DNA of 6,771 nucleotides, from positions 1 through 6,771 of the forward strand of contig DOPG01000049.1 of NCBI GenBank assembly GCA_003513555.1, in the 5' to 3' direction. A program made the position numbers and the translations under genes. How positions within the stretch are numbered: the stretch's first letter is position 1; each line of letters starts with the position of its first letter. The DNA is from Rhodopirellula sp. (GTDB lineage: Bacteria > Planctomycetota > Planctomycetia > Pirellulales > Pirellulaceae). The notes under the pieces are model-generated. The model saw only the letters and a list, made by a program, of their open reading frames with translations. It did no database searches and was not told where the DNA came from. Positions 1 to 5,284 of this stretch are shown piece after piece.

Positions 1-38
1 GGGGATGGCCGATACATCGAATGACGAGAGTCATTCAT
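1..38 (-). CDS. possible 5' end of a minus-strand gene (partial)
   Basis: Reading leftward from an ATG at 38-36 the frame stays open to the window edge and begins MNDSRHSMYRPS. The ATG lies five bases past the stop of the small minus-strand frame at 44-283, a spacing typical of coupled genes, and a weak purine-rich stretch (AAAGGCGGA on the minus strand) precedes it. Only twelve full codons are visible, so neither product nor reality can be judged. It could equally be non-coding sequence, since a 7-bp hairpin occupies the same bases. Confidence 0.2.
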   Translation of the reverse strand, partial: MNDSRHSMYRPS

Positions 39-43
39 CGCAA

Positions 44-283
44 TTATCCGCCTTTGATTGACATCGTCGCTAAACTGAGGGTGTTGGTGGAGTAGGCGAT
101 CAGGGTGATCCCGTCGTCTTCCAACGGTCGGAGTGTGTCCGGGAGCAAGAGGGCAGGAAACGACAAGTGAATTGGGGCTGGGTTCACGGCCTGCCAAGTC
201 GTGACTTGGGTGCTCAAAGGCTCAGTTATCCGATAGACGCTGGGTCTTGATATTTCAGGCAGTCGGCCTAACGCGGGAGACAA
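44..283 (-). CDS. doubtful small ORF, no recognised family
   Basis: An open frame of up to 79 codons on the minus strand, from a TTG at 283 to a TAA at 44-46; a GTG at 187-185 would give 47 codons. No domain, signal peptide or membrane helix is evident and I do not recognise it. In favour of coding: in the last 47 codons 34 end in G or C, clearly more than in the neighbouring LON gene as judged by eye, and another possible start follows five bases after the stop. Against: no ATG start, no convincing ribosome site, the position is immediately upstream of a plus-strand gene where regulatory DNA is expected, and a perfect palindrome lies inside it. It may be a decayed 3' gene remnant or chance. 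Confidence 0.25.
   Translation of the reverse strand: MSPALGRLPEISRPSVYRITEPLSTQVTTWQAVNPAPIHLSFPALLLPDTLRPLEDDGITLIAYSTNTLSLATMSIKGG
194..209. promoter_or_regulatory. perfect 7-2-7 palindrome, possible operator
   Basis: CCAAGTCGTGACTTGG is a perfect inverted repeat with 7-base arms and a 2-base centre, about 76 bases before the LON-domain start. Its size and symmetry fit a binding site for a dimeric helix-turn-helix regulator, but no regulator gene is visible. A perfect dyad of this size can occur by chance in a window this long, so the operator reading is tentative. Confidence 0.3.
275..279 (+). promoter_or_regulatory. ribosome binding site of the LON-domain gene
   Basis: GGGAG lies six bases upstream of the ATG at 286 and decides the start in favour of 286 over the in-frame TTG at 247, which would add 13 unremarkable residues. 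Confidence 0.55.
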
Positions 284-285
284 CC

Positions 286-1017
286 ATGGATGATCTGGAT
301 GCTGTCACACGATTACCAGACGATTTTGATGGGCAGGTGAGATTATTTCCGCTGCCTGATCTGGTTCTGTTCCCACATGCGATGCAACCCCTTCATATCT
401 TCGAGCCTCGATATTGTGAGATGCTGAGCGAGGCTTTGAATGGGGATCACTTGATTGCCATGTCGACCCTCACGGGGGCCCATGCTGCCAGCATCATGGG
501 AGAACCGACGATCGCAAGCACTGTTTGCCTTGGCAAGATCGTTTCACATGCTGAGGTCGAGGAGGGCCGACACAATGTGTTGCTGGTGGGTGTGCGACGC
601 GCACGGATCATCAGCGAAATAGACGCCGGTCGCTCGTTCCGAATGGCTAAAGTGGATGTGTTGGATGACATTTATCCGCCAACGGGAGCAAACAGCCGAG
701 CCCAACTGAAAAGCGATTTGCTGGAGGCATTTGGGGAAGTCATCCCAGCGAGTGTTAATTCTCAACAGAATTTACATGACTTGATGGCAGGACAAATGGG
801 TTTGGGACCAATCACCGATATCATTTCCTACACACTCCCATTCGAAGTGGAGGAAAAGCTGCAACTGCTGGGCGAATCGGATGTGGATTCACGAGCTGTC
901 GAACTTGTTCGATTGCTCAAAAGTGGCAGCATCGATTTGCAGTCAGGTCCCGCTGTCGAATTTGGCGATGCCGGAAAGAAAAAGCAGGAGTTTCCACCTC
1001 CTTTTAGCGTGAATTGA
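286..1017 (+). CDS. stand-alone LON substrate-binding domain protein
   Basis: A 243-residue cytoplasmic protein built on the N-terminal LON domain that binds substrates in Lon proteases. The hallmark segment is at residues 19-43, with the key strings RLFPLPDLVLFP and PLHIFEPRY; a beta-rich part follows to about residue 125, then an alpha-helical part to about 205, and a short basic tail ending EFPPPFSVN. There is no AAA+ ATPase and no Ser-Lys protease domain, and the stop is followed directly by another gene, so it is not a truncated Lon. Stand-alone LON proteins of roughly 190-250 residues are widespread in bacteria and mostly uncharacterised; roles in protein binding or quality control are guesses. 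The ATG at 286 is preferred because GGGAG sits six bases before it. The next gene begins four bases after the stop, suggesting co-transcription and translational coupling. Confidence 0.9.
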   Translation: MDDLDAVTRLPDDFDGQVRLFPLPDLVLFPHAMQPLHIFEPRYCEMLSEALNGDHLIAMSTLTGAHAASIMGEPTIASTVCLGKIVSHAEVEEGRHNVLLVGVRRARIISEIDAGRSFRMAKVDVLDDIYPPTGANSRAQLKSDLLEAFGEVIPASVNSQQNLHDLMAGQMGLGPITDIISYTLPFEVEEKLQLLGESDVDSRAVELVRLLKSGSIDLQSGPAVEFGDAGKKKQEFPPPFSVN

Positions 1018-1021
1018 TTTC

Positions 1022-1528
1022 ATGGAAATACTCGATCTTATGTCCCGCATCGTTCACGTTGGGACAGCGATTGTCCTGGTGGGTGGGAGCGTGTTCACGC
1101 TCATGGTTCTGATGCCGGCTGCTAAGAACCTGCCGGACGAGCCCCATCAGACGCTAGCCCAGGCAGTCACAGGCCGGTGGAAACGGTTTGTACACATTGG
1201 CGTTCTGTTGTTTATCGTCAGCGGGGGGTACAACTATTACCGAGCCCTCGCGCATCACCAGGGCGATGCGCTCTATCACGCACTGTTAGGAATGAAAATG
1301 CTTCTGGCGGCCGGGGTATTTGTCCTGGCAGCCGCCCTTGTCGGAAGCAGCCAGAAGTTTGAGCCAATTCGACGTGCTCGTTTCACTTGGCTCAGAATCC
1401 TCGTGGTTGTTGCCGCCCTGATTGTGGCCATTTCGGGTTATCTCAAGGTCCGCGGGATACCGGCAGCGTCGCTGACAAATGTATTGCCTACAACCGCATT
1501 GCAGAGCGGGATACTCAACGAGGGCTAG
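1022..1528 (+). CDS. four-helix integral membrane protein, CopD/HemJ-like
   Basis: A 168-residue inner-membrane protein with four predicted helices at about residues 11-32, 56-75, 86-109 and 123-142, joined by short charged loops. Histidines lie in or at the edge of the first three helices: H12 (RIVHVGTAI), H58 (RFVHIGVLL) and H86 (YHALLGMKM). Together with an early GG turn in helix one, this recalls small four-helix bundles such as the CopD-like and HemJ-like families, in which histidines can bind haem or copper. That likeness is by pattern only; the exact family and any cofactor are uncertain. It follows the LON-domain gene by four bases, so it is probably the second gene of an operon. No Shine-Dalgarno is seen; an in-frame ATG at 1040 is an alternative start that would remove six residues. 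The C-terminal 20 residues are not helical-hydrophobic. Confidence 0.7.
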   Translation: MEILDLMSRIVHVGTAIVLVGGSVFTLMVLMPAAKNLPDEPHQTLAQAVTGRWKRFVHIGVLLFIVSGGYNYYRALAHHQGDALYHALLGMKMLLAAGVFVLAAALVGSSQKFEPIRRARFTWLRILVVVAALIVAISGYLKVRGIPAASLTNVLPTTALQSGILNEG

Positions 1529-1685
1529 TGCAATCGGCGTGACAGATAAACAGGGCTGCCGCCAACCAAAGTTGCTGGGCTCTGGCAGCTCGTGTGCTCC
1601 AATGTTTTGCAGTCCTTCATCGGCATGTGCCCGCGTTGAGACATGACTGAAAAACCAGCTCGCGTTCTCAGCATGGCCGAGGAAA

Positions 1686-1696
1686 GGCGTCTCGCC
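1686..1696 (-). terminator. weak hairpin after the HEAT-like gene
   Basis: GGCG-TCT-CGCC forms a 4-bp GC stem 14 bases past the minus-strand stop and, on that strand, is followed by TTTCC. The stem is short and the T-run poor. The 182-base convergent gap (1529-1710) has no better candidate; GCTGCC at 1555-1560 can pair with GGCAGC at 1584-1589, but the 23-base loop makes that unconvincing. Confidence 0.2.
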
Positions 1697-1710
1697 GGTG
1701 CGTCTACGAT

Positions 1711-3213
1711 CTAGTTTCCAAGACCTGGAGCGAGTTGTGGGTTGCCCGGTCGCGGCGCGACGATGGGGGGAGATGCTTTCAGAATTGCTTTGATCATCTT
1801 TTCTGCTGCCACTCGTTTTTCTGGGTCATCCTTGGGAAATCCGATCTCTCGAGGTTGGAACCCCTGCCTTGGGTCTTGTCTGACACCAGTGAAGCCAACG
1901 TCTTCTAGTTCAACACCGTAAATACACGCGATTGCCGCTATCGCTAAATCACTCACTTGATTGGTAATCGTCCCCCGCGGGGTGAGTAAGGGGGGGCTGA
2001 CAGGCCGTTTGTCAGTCAACAGTGTGCTGATCGCAGGCACGTCGCTACGGTTTCCGAACTTTGCCATCGCCTGCAAGCAGTATTTGAGAGCATCTGTGCT
2101 GGCACGCTTCTCATTTAGAATTGTCTTCTTGGCGATAATTTGGCATTGAGGTATGTCCCAATCCATGCCGTAGAAAAGCACATCCTCGCGATTTGCCAAG
2201 CTGGTTTGAATCATCCATTGACCAAGTAAATAACGAAAACTTGGTGAAAGCTGGGTGTCTTTTCGAAGTTTGGTTGCTGTGTTGGATTGCAAAACACTGA
2301 TGACGAGATCTTCGCTGTCATCGGGCATCACGAAGTCTGGGTAAACGTGTGGTATTACCAAAGCAAATGCGTCAGCGATCGTCGCCGCCTGTTTGAAGCG
2401 TTTTTTTTGCATCGCAGCTACTACACTTTCTAAAGCAATGCTGCGATCACGGTTGGTATAGTTTCGCTGCATGGAGGGCGGCAGATTGGGGTAGCTACGC
2501 AAAATCTCGACGAACAAGGTACGGGTGGCGAGCGTGTCGGATCCAAGTATCAGTCGGATCTCAGGCCAGCCTGCGAAGTTGACAGTCTTCATCGCCAAAA
2601 AATCTTCGATCTGGACCTCGACTTGGCCATCCATGAGTTGCTTGATCAGCTCAGTGATCCGGATTTGGGCTTCTTGTTCACCAGAAAGTTCTAGCTGCTT
2701 TCTCAAACTTGCTAGTGCAGGAGCCCCGATTTGCAGAAGTGCCGTAGCCGCACTTTCCCGTTGTGAAAACTTGGGTGCGCTGAGTTGTTCAATCAGAGTG
2801 TCAATTTGCAACTGCTGTTGAGGCGACAATGCAGGTTGAGCGGTGCCAGCAGTTTGTTTCGGGGCGGTCAGGCCTCCAGAAGCGTTGGTCTCATCGTCTG
2901 GATTATTTCTTGGGACAGGCGAGTTAGGGACGGGGGAAGCAGGCTTGTTATTCGTTTTGTTTGGCTTGCGACTCCCCGTTTCCTCCTGAGGGGGATTACT
3001 GCTCTGCAATGCCTGACCTGTCGCGAACTCCTGACCTGTCGCGGTTTGGAAACGAAGACCCGTCGGACCGATGGTGGCATCCAAGAGAGCCGCATAGCCG
3101 TGCAAGCTGAGCCACAAGCACGCAAAAATGCGGGTGACAGTCGGGCGAGAATGTTGCGGGTTGAGAAGCGTCACTATTATTCGCAGCTTTCCAGTGATTT
3201 GCAGGTTTGCCAT
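1711..3213 (-). CDS. secreted or anchored HEAT-repeat-like protein
   Basis: A 500-residue protein of unknown function. A hydrophobic stretch at about 29-44 (IFACLWLSLHGYAALL) follows a basic N-terminus and looks like a late-placed signal peptide or anchor; a GTG at codon 14 is an alternative start that would give a more normal leader. Residues 56-130 are a Pro/Asn/Thr/Gln-rich disordered linker. Residues 131-195 hold HEAT-like paired helices with the strings IEQLSAPKFSQRESAATALL, IGAPALASLRK and IRITELIKQL, a pattern I recognise from many planctomycete exported proteins. The remaining part (200-480) is mainly helical and ends in a Pro/Gly-rich tail; I know no named domain for it. HEAT arrays usually make protein-protein contacts. 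The gene is alone: convergent with the LON operon and divergent from the cystathionine synthase. No Shine-Dalgarno precedes the ATG. The frame is intact despite a run of eight A (minus strand) around 2401-2408. Confidence 0.8.
   Translation of the reverse strand: MANLQITGKLRIIVTLLNPQHSRPTVTRIFACLWLSLHGYAALLDATIGPTGLRFQTATGQEFATGQALQSSNPPQEETGSRKPNKTNNKPASPVPNSPVPRNNPDDETNASGGLTAPKQTAGTAQPALSPQQQLQIDTLIEQLSAPKFSQRESAATALLQIGAPALASLRKQLELSGEQEAQIRITELIKQLMDGQVEVQIEDFLAMKTVNFAGWPEIRLILGSDTLATRTLFVEILRSYPNLPPSMQRNYTNRDRSIALESVVAAMQKKRFKQAATIADAFALVIPHVYPDFVMPDDSEDLVISVLQSNTATKLRKDTQLSPSFRYLLGQWMIQTSLANREDVLFYGMDWDIPQCQIIAKKTILNEKRASTDALKYCLQAMAKFGNRSDVPAISTLLTDKRPVSPPLLTPRGTITNQVSDLAIAAIACIYGVELEDVGFTGVRQDPRQGFQPREIGFPKDDPEKRVAAEKMIKAILKASPPIVAPRPGNPQLAPGLGN
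3012..3043. repeat. two 14-bp direct repeats, 18-bp period
   Basis: CCTGACCTGTCGCG occurs at 3012-3025 and again at 3030-3043. The 18-base period keeps the reading frame of the HEAT-like gene and duplicates Ala-Thr-Gly-Gln (residues 58-61 and 64-67) in its disordered linker. It looks like a small slippage duplication in tolerant sequence. Confidence 0.8.
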
Positions 3214-3551
3214 GAGTGATTGCGAGGGGCAGGCGGGGTGGGTGCTGGGGCTATGTGGGACGCGTTGCAGCTGATGCTGTCGTTCGATTCTACGTAAATT
3301 GCCGGTTATTCACGCTCACGCCGAGGACTCGTCGACACAGATTCGAATTATAGCGGGCGGCGAAGGTGCAGCGATTAAACTTCCTAGGCCTATCTTCACG
3401 TGTGACCCATCCCAAGGAAAGCCCGAAAACGGTTGTCGATTTCCTAATTGGTGGGTACCCTTGTATATGACGCAAGCGGAACTCCTCCGCTCAGTGACGC
3501 GTCCCTTTTAGGGATTTGCGGCCGATTGCAGCCTTTACCTGCTAAAGAGCC
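3214..3551. other. 338-bp divergent intergenic region
   Basis: This gap separates the starts of the HEAT-like gene (minus) and the cystathionine gamma-synthase-like gene (plus), so it should hold both promoters. On the plus strand the best -10-like string is TATATG at 3464-3469, with only a poor -35 match (TTCCTA, 3441-3446). On the minus strand TAGAAT (3292-3287) is a possible -10 without a good -35. The last 80 bases before the synthase start contain three short inverted repeats, listed separately. A plus-strand open frame at 3299-3511 has no protein-like features and I do not call it a gene. I see no SAM-I, SAM-II or T-box consensus here. Confidence 0.5.
3475..3547 (+). promoter_or_regulatory. 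three consecutive hairpins in the CGS leader
   Basis: Three perfect small stems occur in a row before the synthase start: AGCGGA (3475-3480) with TCCGCT (3486-3491), loop of five; TCCCT (3502-3506) with AGGGA (3510-3514), loop of three; and CTTTA (3533-3537) with TAAAG (3543-3547), loop of five. The last ends four bases before the ATG and would cover the ribosome-binding zone. The arrangement suits a structured 5' leader that could control translation, but each stem is short and individually could be chance. Confidence 0.3.
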
Positions 3552-4883
3552 ATGCCAACAGATATGTCAATTGATTCTGACGCCCACGATTTGAGTTGTG
3601 ACGAGCCAAATGAGGCTGCGAAAGCCTCTGATAGCGGGGGACCTGCCTCCGAATCTGCTTTGAAACATCATAAGGGTGAAACCCAAGCTGAGATGACGGA
3701 GCGGTTACAACGCACCGGTTTCTCAACCCAGAGCGTTCATGCCGGCGAGAAGCGGCAAAAAGCCGAGGGTTCCATTTCGGCACCGATCTTTACCGCATCC
3801 ACGTTCACCTTCGATTCTACCGATTCGCTCATGCGTTTCGTCGACGGGAAGGAGGATCGTGACGAATACGGACGTTATGGCACGCCCAATGAACGTACGT
3901 GCGAAGCGAAGCTCGCTGCCTTAGAGGGGGCCGAAGAAGCAATCATTTACAGTTCCGGAATGGCTGCCATCGTCGGTCTGTTGATGAGTCGATTGAGTGC
4001 CGGTGACGAGATCGTTTTCTTTGATCAATGTTACCACCGTAGTCGGGAATTCTGCGCCAAGCACCTTTCGCGATTTGGCGTCGTCACGCGGCAGGTTCCT
4101 ACCGGTGACTTCGATGCGATGGAGGCGGCGATCAATGCGAACACTAAAATGCTCGTCAGTGAGTCACCCACGAACCCGCATCTTACGGCTGTTGACCTTG
4201 AAAAATTTGTTGCGTTGGGAAAGTCTTGCGAAGTTGAAACGTTGATTGACGCGACGCTTGCAACCCCATTCAATCTTCGACCGATCGATTACGGCGTTGA
4301 TTTTGTTTTGCACTCGGCAACAAAGTACTTGGGGGGGCATAACGATTTGCTTGCAGGTGTCATCTGTGGAAGAAGCGAGGCCCTGGAACCTGTTCGTTCA
4401 TTGCGAGGAATCCTCGGAAGTGTTAATTCTGCTCACAACATGTATCTTTTGGAACGAGGCTTGAAAACGTTCGAGTTGCGAATGCAGCGACACAACGAGA
4501 ATGGTCAGCGGATTGCCGAGTTTCTGGATCGGCACCCACGGGTCGAGCGTGTTTACTACCCGGGGTTGGTGTCTCATCCAACGCACGAGATTGCCGCGTC
4601 GCAGATGACTGGTTTCGGAGGCTTGATCACCTTCCTCGTGAAGGATGCTGACTGGAAAGCGACGTCGCGAATCGTCGATGCGGCGAAAATTCCTCGGATT
4701 GCACCAAGTCTGGGCGGCGTTGAGTCCTTGATCGAACAACCGCTCGTGATGAGCTACTACCATTGCACGCCACAAGAACGTGCGAGCTTTGGGATCTATG
4801 ACAACATGATCCGCATGTCTTGTGGTATCGAAAATGCCGATGATTTGATCGCTGATCTTGAACAGGCTCTGGATGCCTCCTGA
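3552..4883 (+). CDS. cystathionine gamma-synthase-like PLP enzyme, plant-type
   Basis: A 443-residue fold-type I PLP enzyme of the Cys/Met metabolism family. Predicted reaction: cysteine plus an activated homoserine ester gives cystathionine, the first trans-sulfuration step toward methionine, in the cytoplasm. The PLP lysine is K258 in HSATKYLGGHND; the phosphate-site motif is YGRYGTPN (106-113), with SSGMAA at 134-139 and D233 in IDATLATP contacting the cofactor. Several strings match plant cystathionine gamma-synthase as I remember it: DEYGRYG, a CYxxxR segment in place of the usual YGG, ESPTNP, GGHNDxLAG, QMTGFGG and KIPxIAPS. Residues 1-48 are an acidic Ser/Ala/Asp-rich extension; the ATG at 3693 (codon 48) would give 396 residues, the usual family length, so the start is uncertain. 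The ribosome site at 3552 is poor (AAAGAG, two bases away). The homoserine ester used cannot be read from sequence. Homoserine sulfhydrylase activity is the main alternative. Confidence 0.85.
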   Translation: MPTDMSIDSDAHDLSCDEPNEAAKASDSGGPASESALKHHKGETQAEMTERLQRTGFSTQSVHAGEKRQKAEGSISAPIFTASTFTFDSTDSLMRFVDGKEDRDEYGRYGTPNERTCEAKLAALEGAEEAIIYSSGMAAIVGLLMSRLSAGDEIVFFDQCYHRSREFCAKHLSRFGVVTRQVPTGDFDAMEAAINANTKMLVSESPTNPHLTAVDLEKFVALGKSCEVETLIDATLATPFNLRPIDYGVDFVLHSATKYLGGHNDLLAGVICGRSEALEPVRSLRGILGSVNSAHNMYLLERGLKTFELRMQRHNENGQRIAEFLDRHPRVERVYYPGLVSHPTHEIAASQMTGFGGLITFLVKDADWKATSRIVDAAKIPRIAPSLGGVESLIEQPLVMSYYHCTPQERASFGIYDNMIRMSCGIENADDLIADLEQALDAS

Positions 4884-5057
4884 TCCTCGACCTGCACTAG
4901 TTGCGTTTGCACCCTGCAATTACCTGCGTTGATCGGTTGTCGGGCTATCATGCTGAGCTAGTCTGATTGTCTGGTTTTTGGATTGCAATGTGATGCCGAC
5001 CACGGGAATTCCGGGCGGTTGGAGCGTGCGGGGGAAAACTTGTAAGTGAAGGCGGCG

Positions 5058-5107
5058 GTCAGCTGCCTGATTAGGAGAGTGAGCAACCACGATAGTTGCT
5101 GGTCAGG
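5058..5107 (+). ncRNA. possible structured leader element
   Basis: An inner hairpin AGCAAC (5082-5087) / GTTGCT (5095-5100), loop of seven, is enclosed by CCTGA (5066-5070) / TCAGG (5103-5107), extendable by one G-U pair. The same CTGA can instead fold back onto TCAG (5059-5062) through a four-base loop, because GGTCAG occurs at both ends. Two mutually exclusive folds are a feature of riboswitches and attenuators, and the position before a sulfur amino acid gene makes that conceivable. It matches no class I recognise, and distance to the start (about 180 bases) is long. Confidence 0.25.
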
Positions 5108-5222
5108 TTTGGTGACGCGTTCACAGTGGTGTACCGATAAAAGCATCCCGCAGGGCTGCCGCGGTCCACTCGGCTGATGTGAACTGATGGTGTGTGGTGG
5201 CGGTCGTGGTGGTGGCTGAGTG

Positions 5223-5250
5223 TTGAGAAAAAAGGTTTTGTTGCGATAGT
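5223..5250 (+). promoter_or_regulatory. possible sigma-70-type promoter of the CGL-like gene
   Basis: TTGAGA (5223-5228) and GATAGT (5245-5250) are separated by 16 bases and match the -35 and -10 consensus at five and four of six positions. Transcription would start near 5257, giving a leader of roughly 28 bases before the ATG at 5285 and excluding the upstream structured element from this transcript. Planctomycete promoters are poorly defined, so this is tentative. Confidence 0.3.
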
Positions 5251-5270
5251 TGATGTGATGAGCGAGCACG

Positions 5271-5275
5271 AAGGA
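5271..5275 (+). promoter_or_regulatory. ribosome binding site deciding the CGL-like start
   Basis: AAGGA lies nine bases before the ATG at 5285. The alternative ATG at 5258 and the ATG at 5192 have no comparable site, so 5285 is chosen. Confidence 0.6.
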
Positions 5276-5284
5276 AAATCCGAA

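Larger units (their letters stand above)
4884..5284. other. 401-bp intergenic spacer between the two PLP genes
   Basis: No gene is supported here. The first part has small dyads (TTGC at 4907-4910 with GCAA at 4916-4919) and a TTTTT tract near 4972-4977, but no convincing terminator. The centre (5058-5107) has a nested stem-loop, then comes GTGA/TCAC (5112-5124), then a GG-rich tract (5189-5215), then a possible promoter and ribosome site for the downstream gene. The open frame of the downstream gene extends back to 5192, but that part reads as tryptophan-rich, low-complexity sequence produced by the GG-rich tract and is not taken as protein. A minus-strand frame across 4958-5533 overlaps the real gene and has no protein-like features. 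The length suggests the second gene has its own promoter. Confidence 0.55.

Noticed and set aside
2401..2408. Run of eight T (A on the coding strand) in the HEAT-like gene as a phase-variation site
   Set aside because: It encodes Gln-Lys-Lys in an intact frame, and a single eight-base run with no sign of a switched frame is not evidence of phase variation.
2785..3219. 144-codon plus-strand open frame
   Set aside because: It lies antisense to the HEAT-like gene over its linker and leader, with composition that reflects the complement of the coding strand.
4398..4919. 173-codon minus-strand open frame
   Set aside because: It is antisense to the well-supported synthase gene and has no recognisable protein features.
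5075..5090. Possible SAM-I riboswitch, suggested by GAG and GCAACC strings before a sulfur amino acid gene
   Set aside because: The conserved P1-P2 core and the remaining SAM-I consensus segments are not present in the surrounding sequence; short strings alone are not enough.
3494..5120. GTGACGCGT upstream of both PLP genes (3494-3502 and 5112-5120)
   Set aside because: A shared 9-mer between two spacers of this length is expected about half the time by chance, the distances to the starts differ greatly and flanks differ.
1551..5162. CAGGGCTGCCGC at both 1551-1562 and 5151-5162, each in intergenic DNA
   Set aside because: About one shared 12-mer pair is expected by chance in a window of this length, and the flanks do not match.
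5192..5284. N-terminal extension of the lyase-like protein from an ATG at 5192
   Set aside because: The added residues are Trp-rich and come from a GG-rich tract; there is no ribosome site, while AAGGA precedes the ATG at 5285 at good spacing and gives the normal family length.
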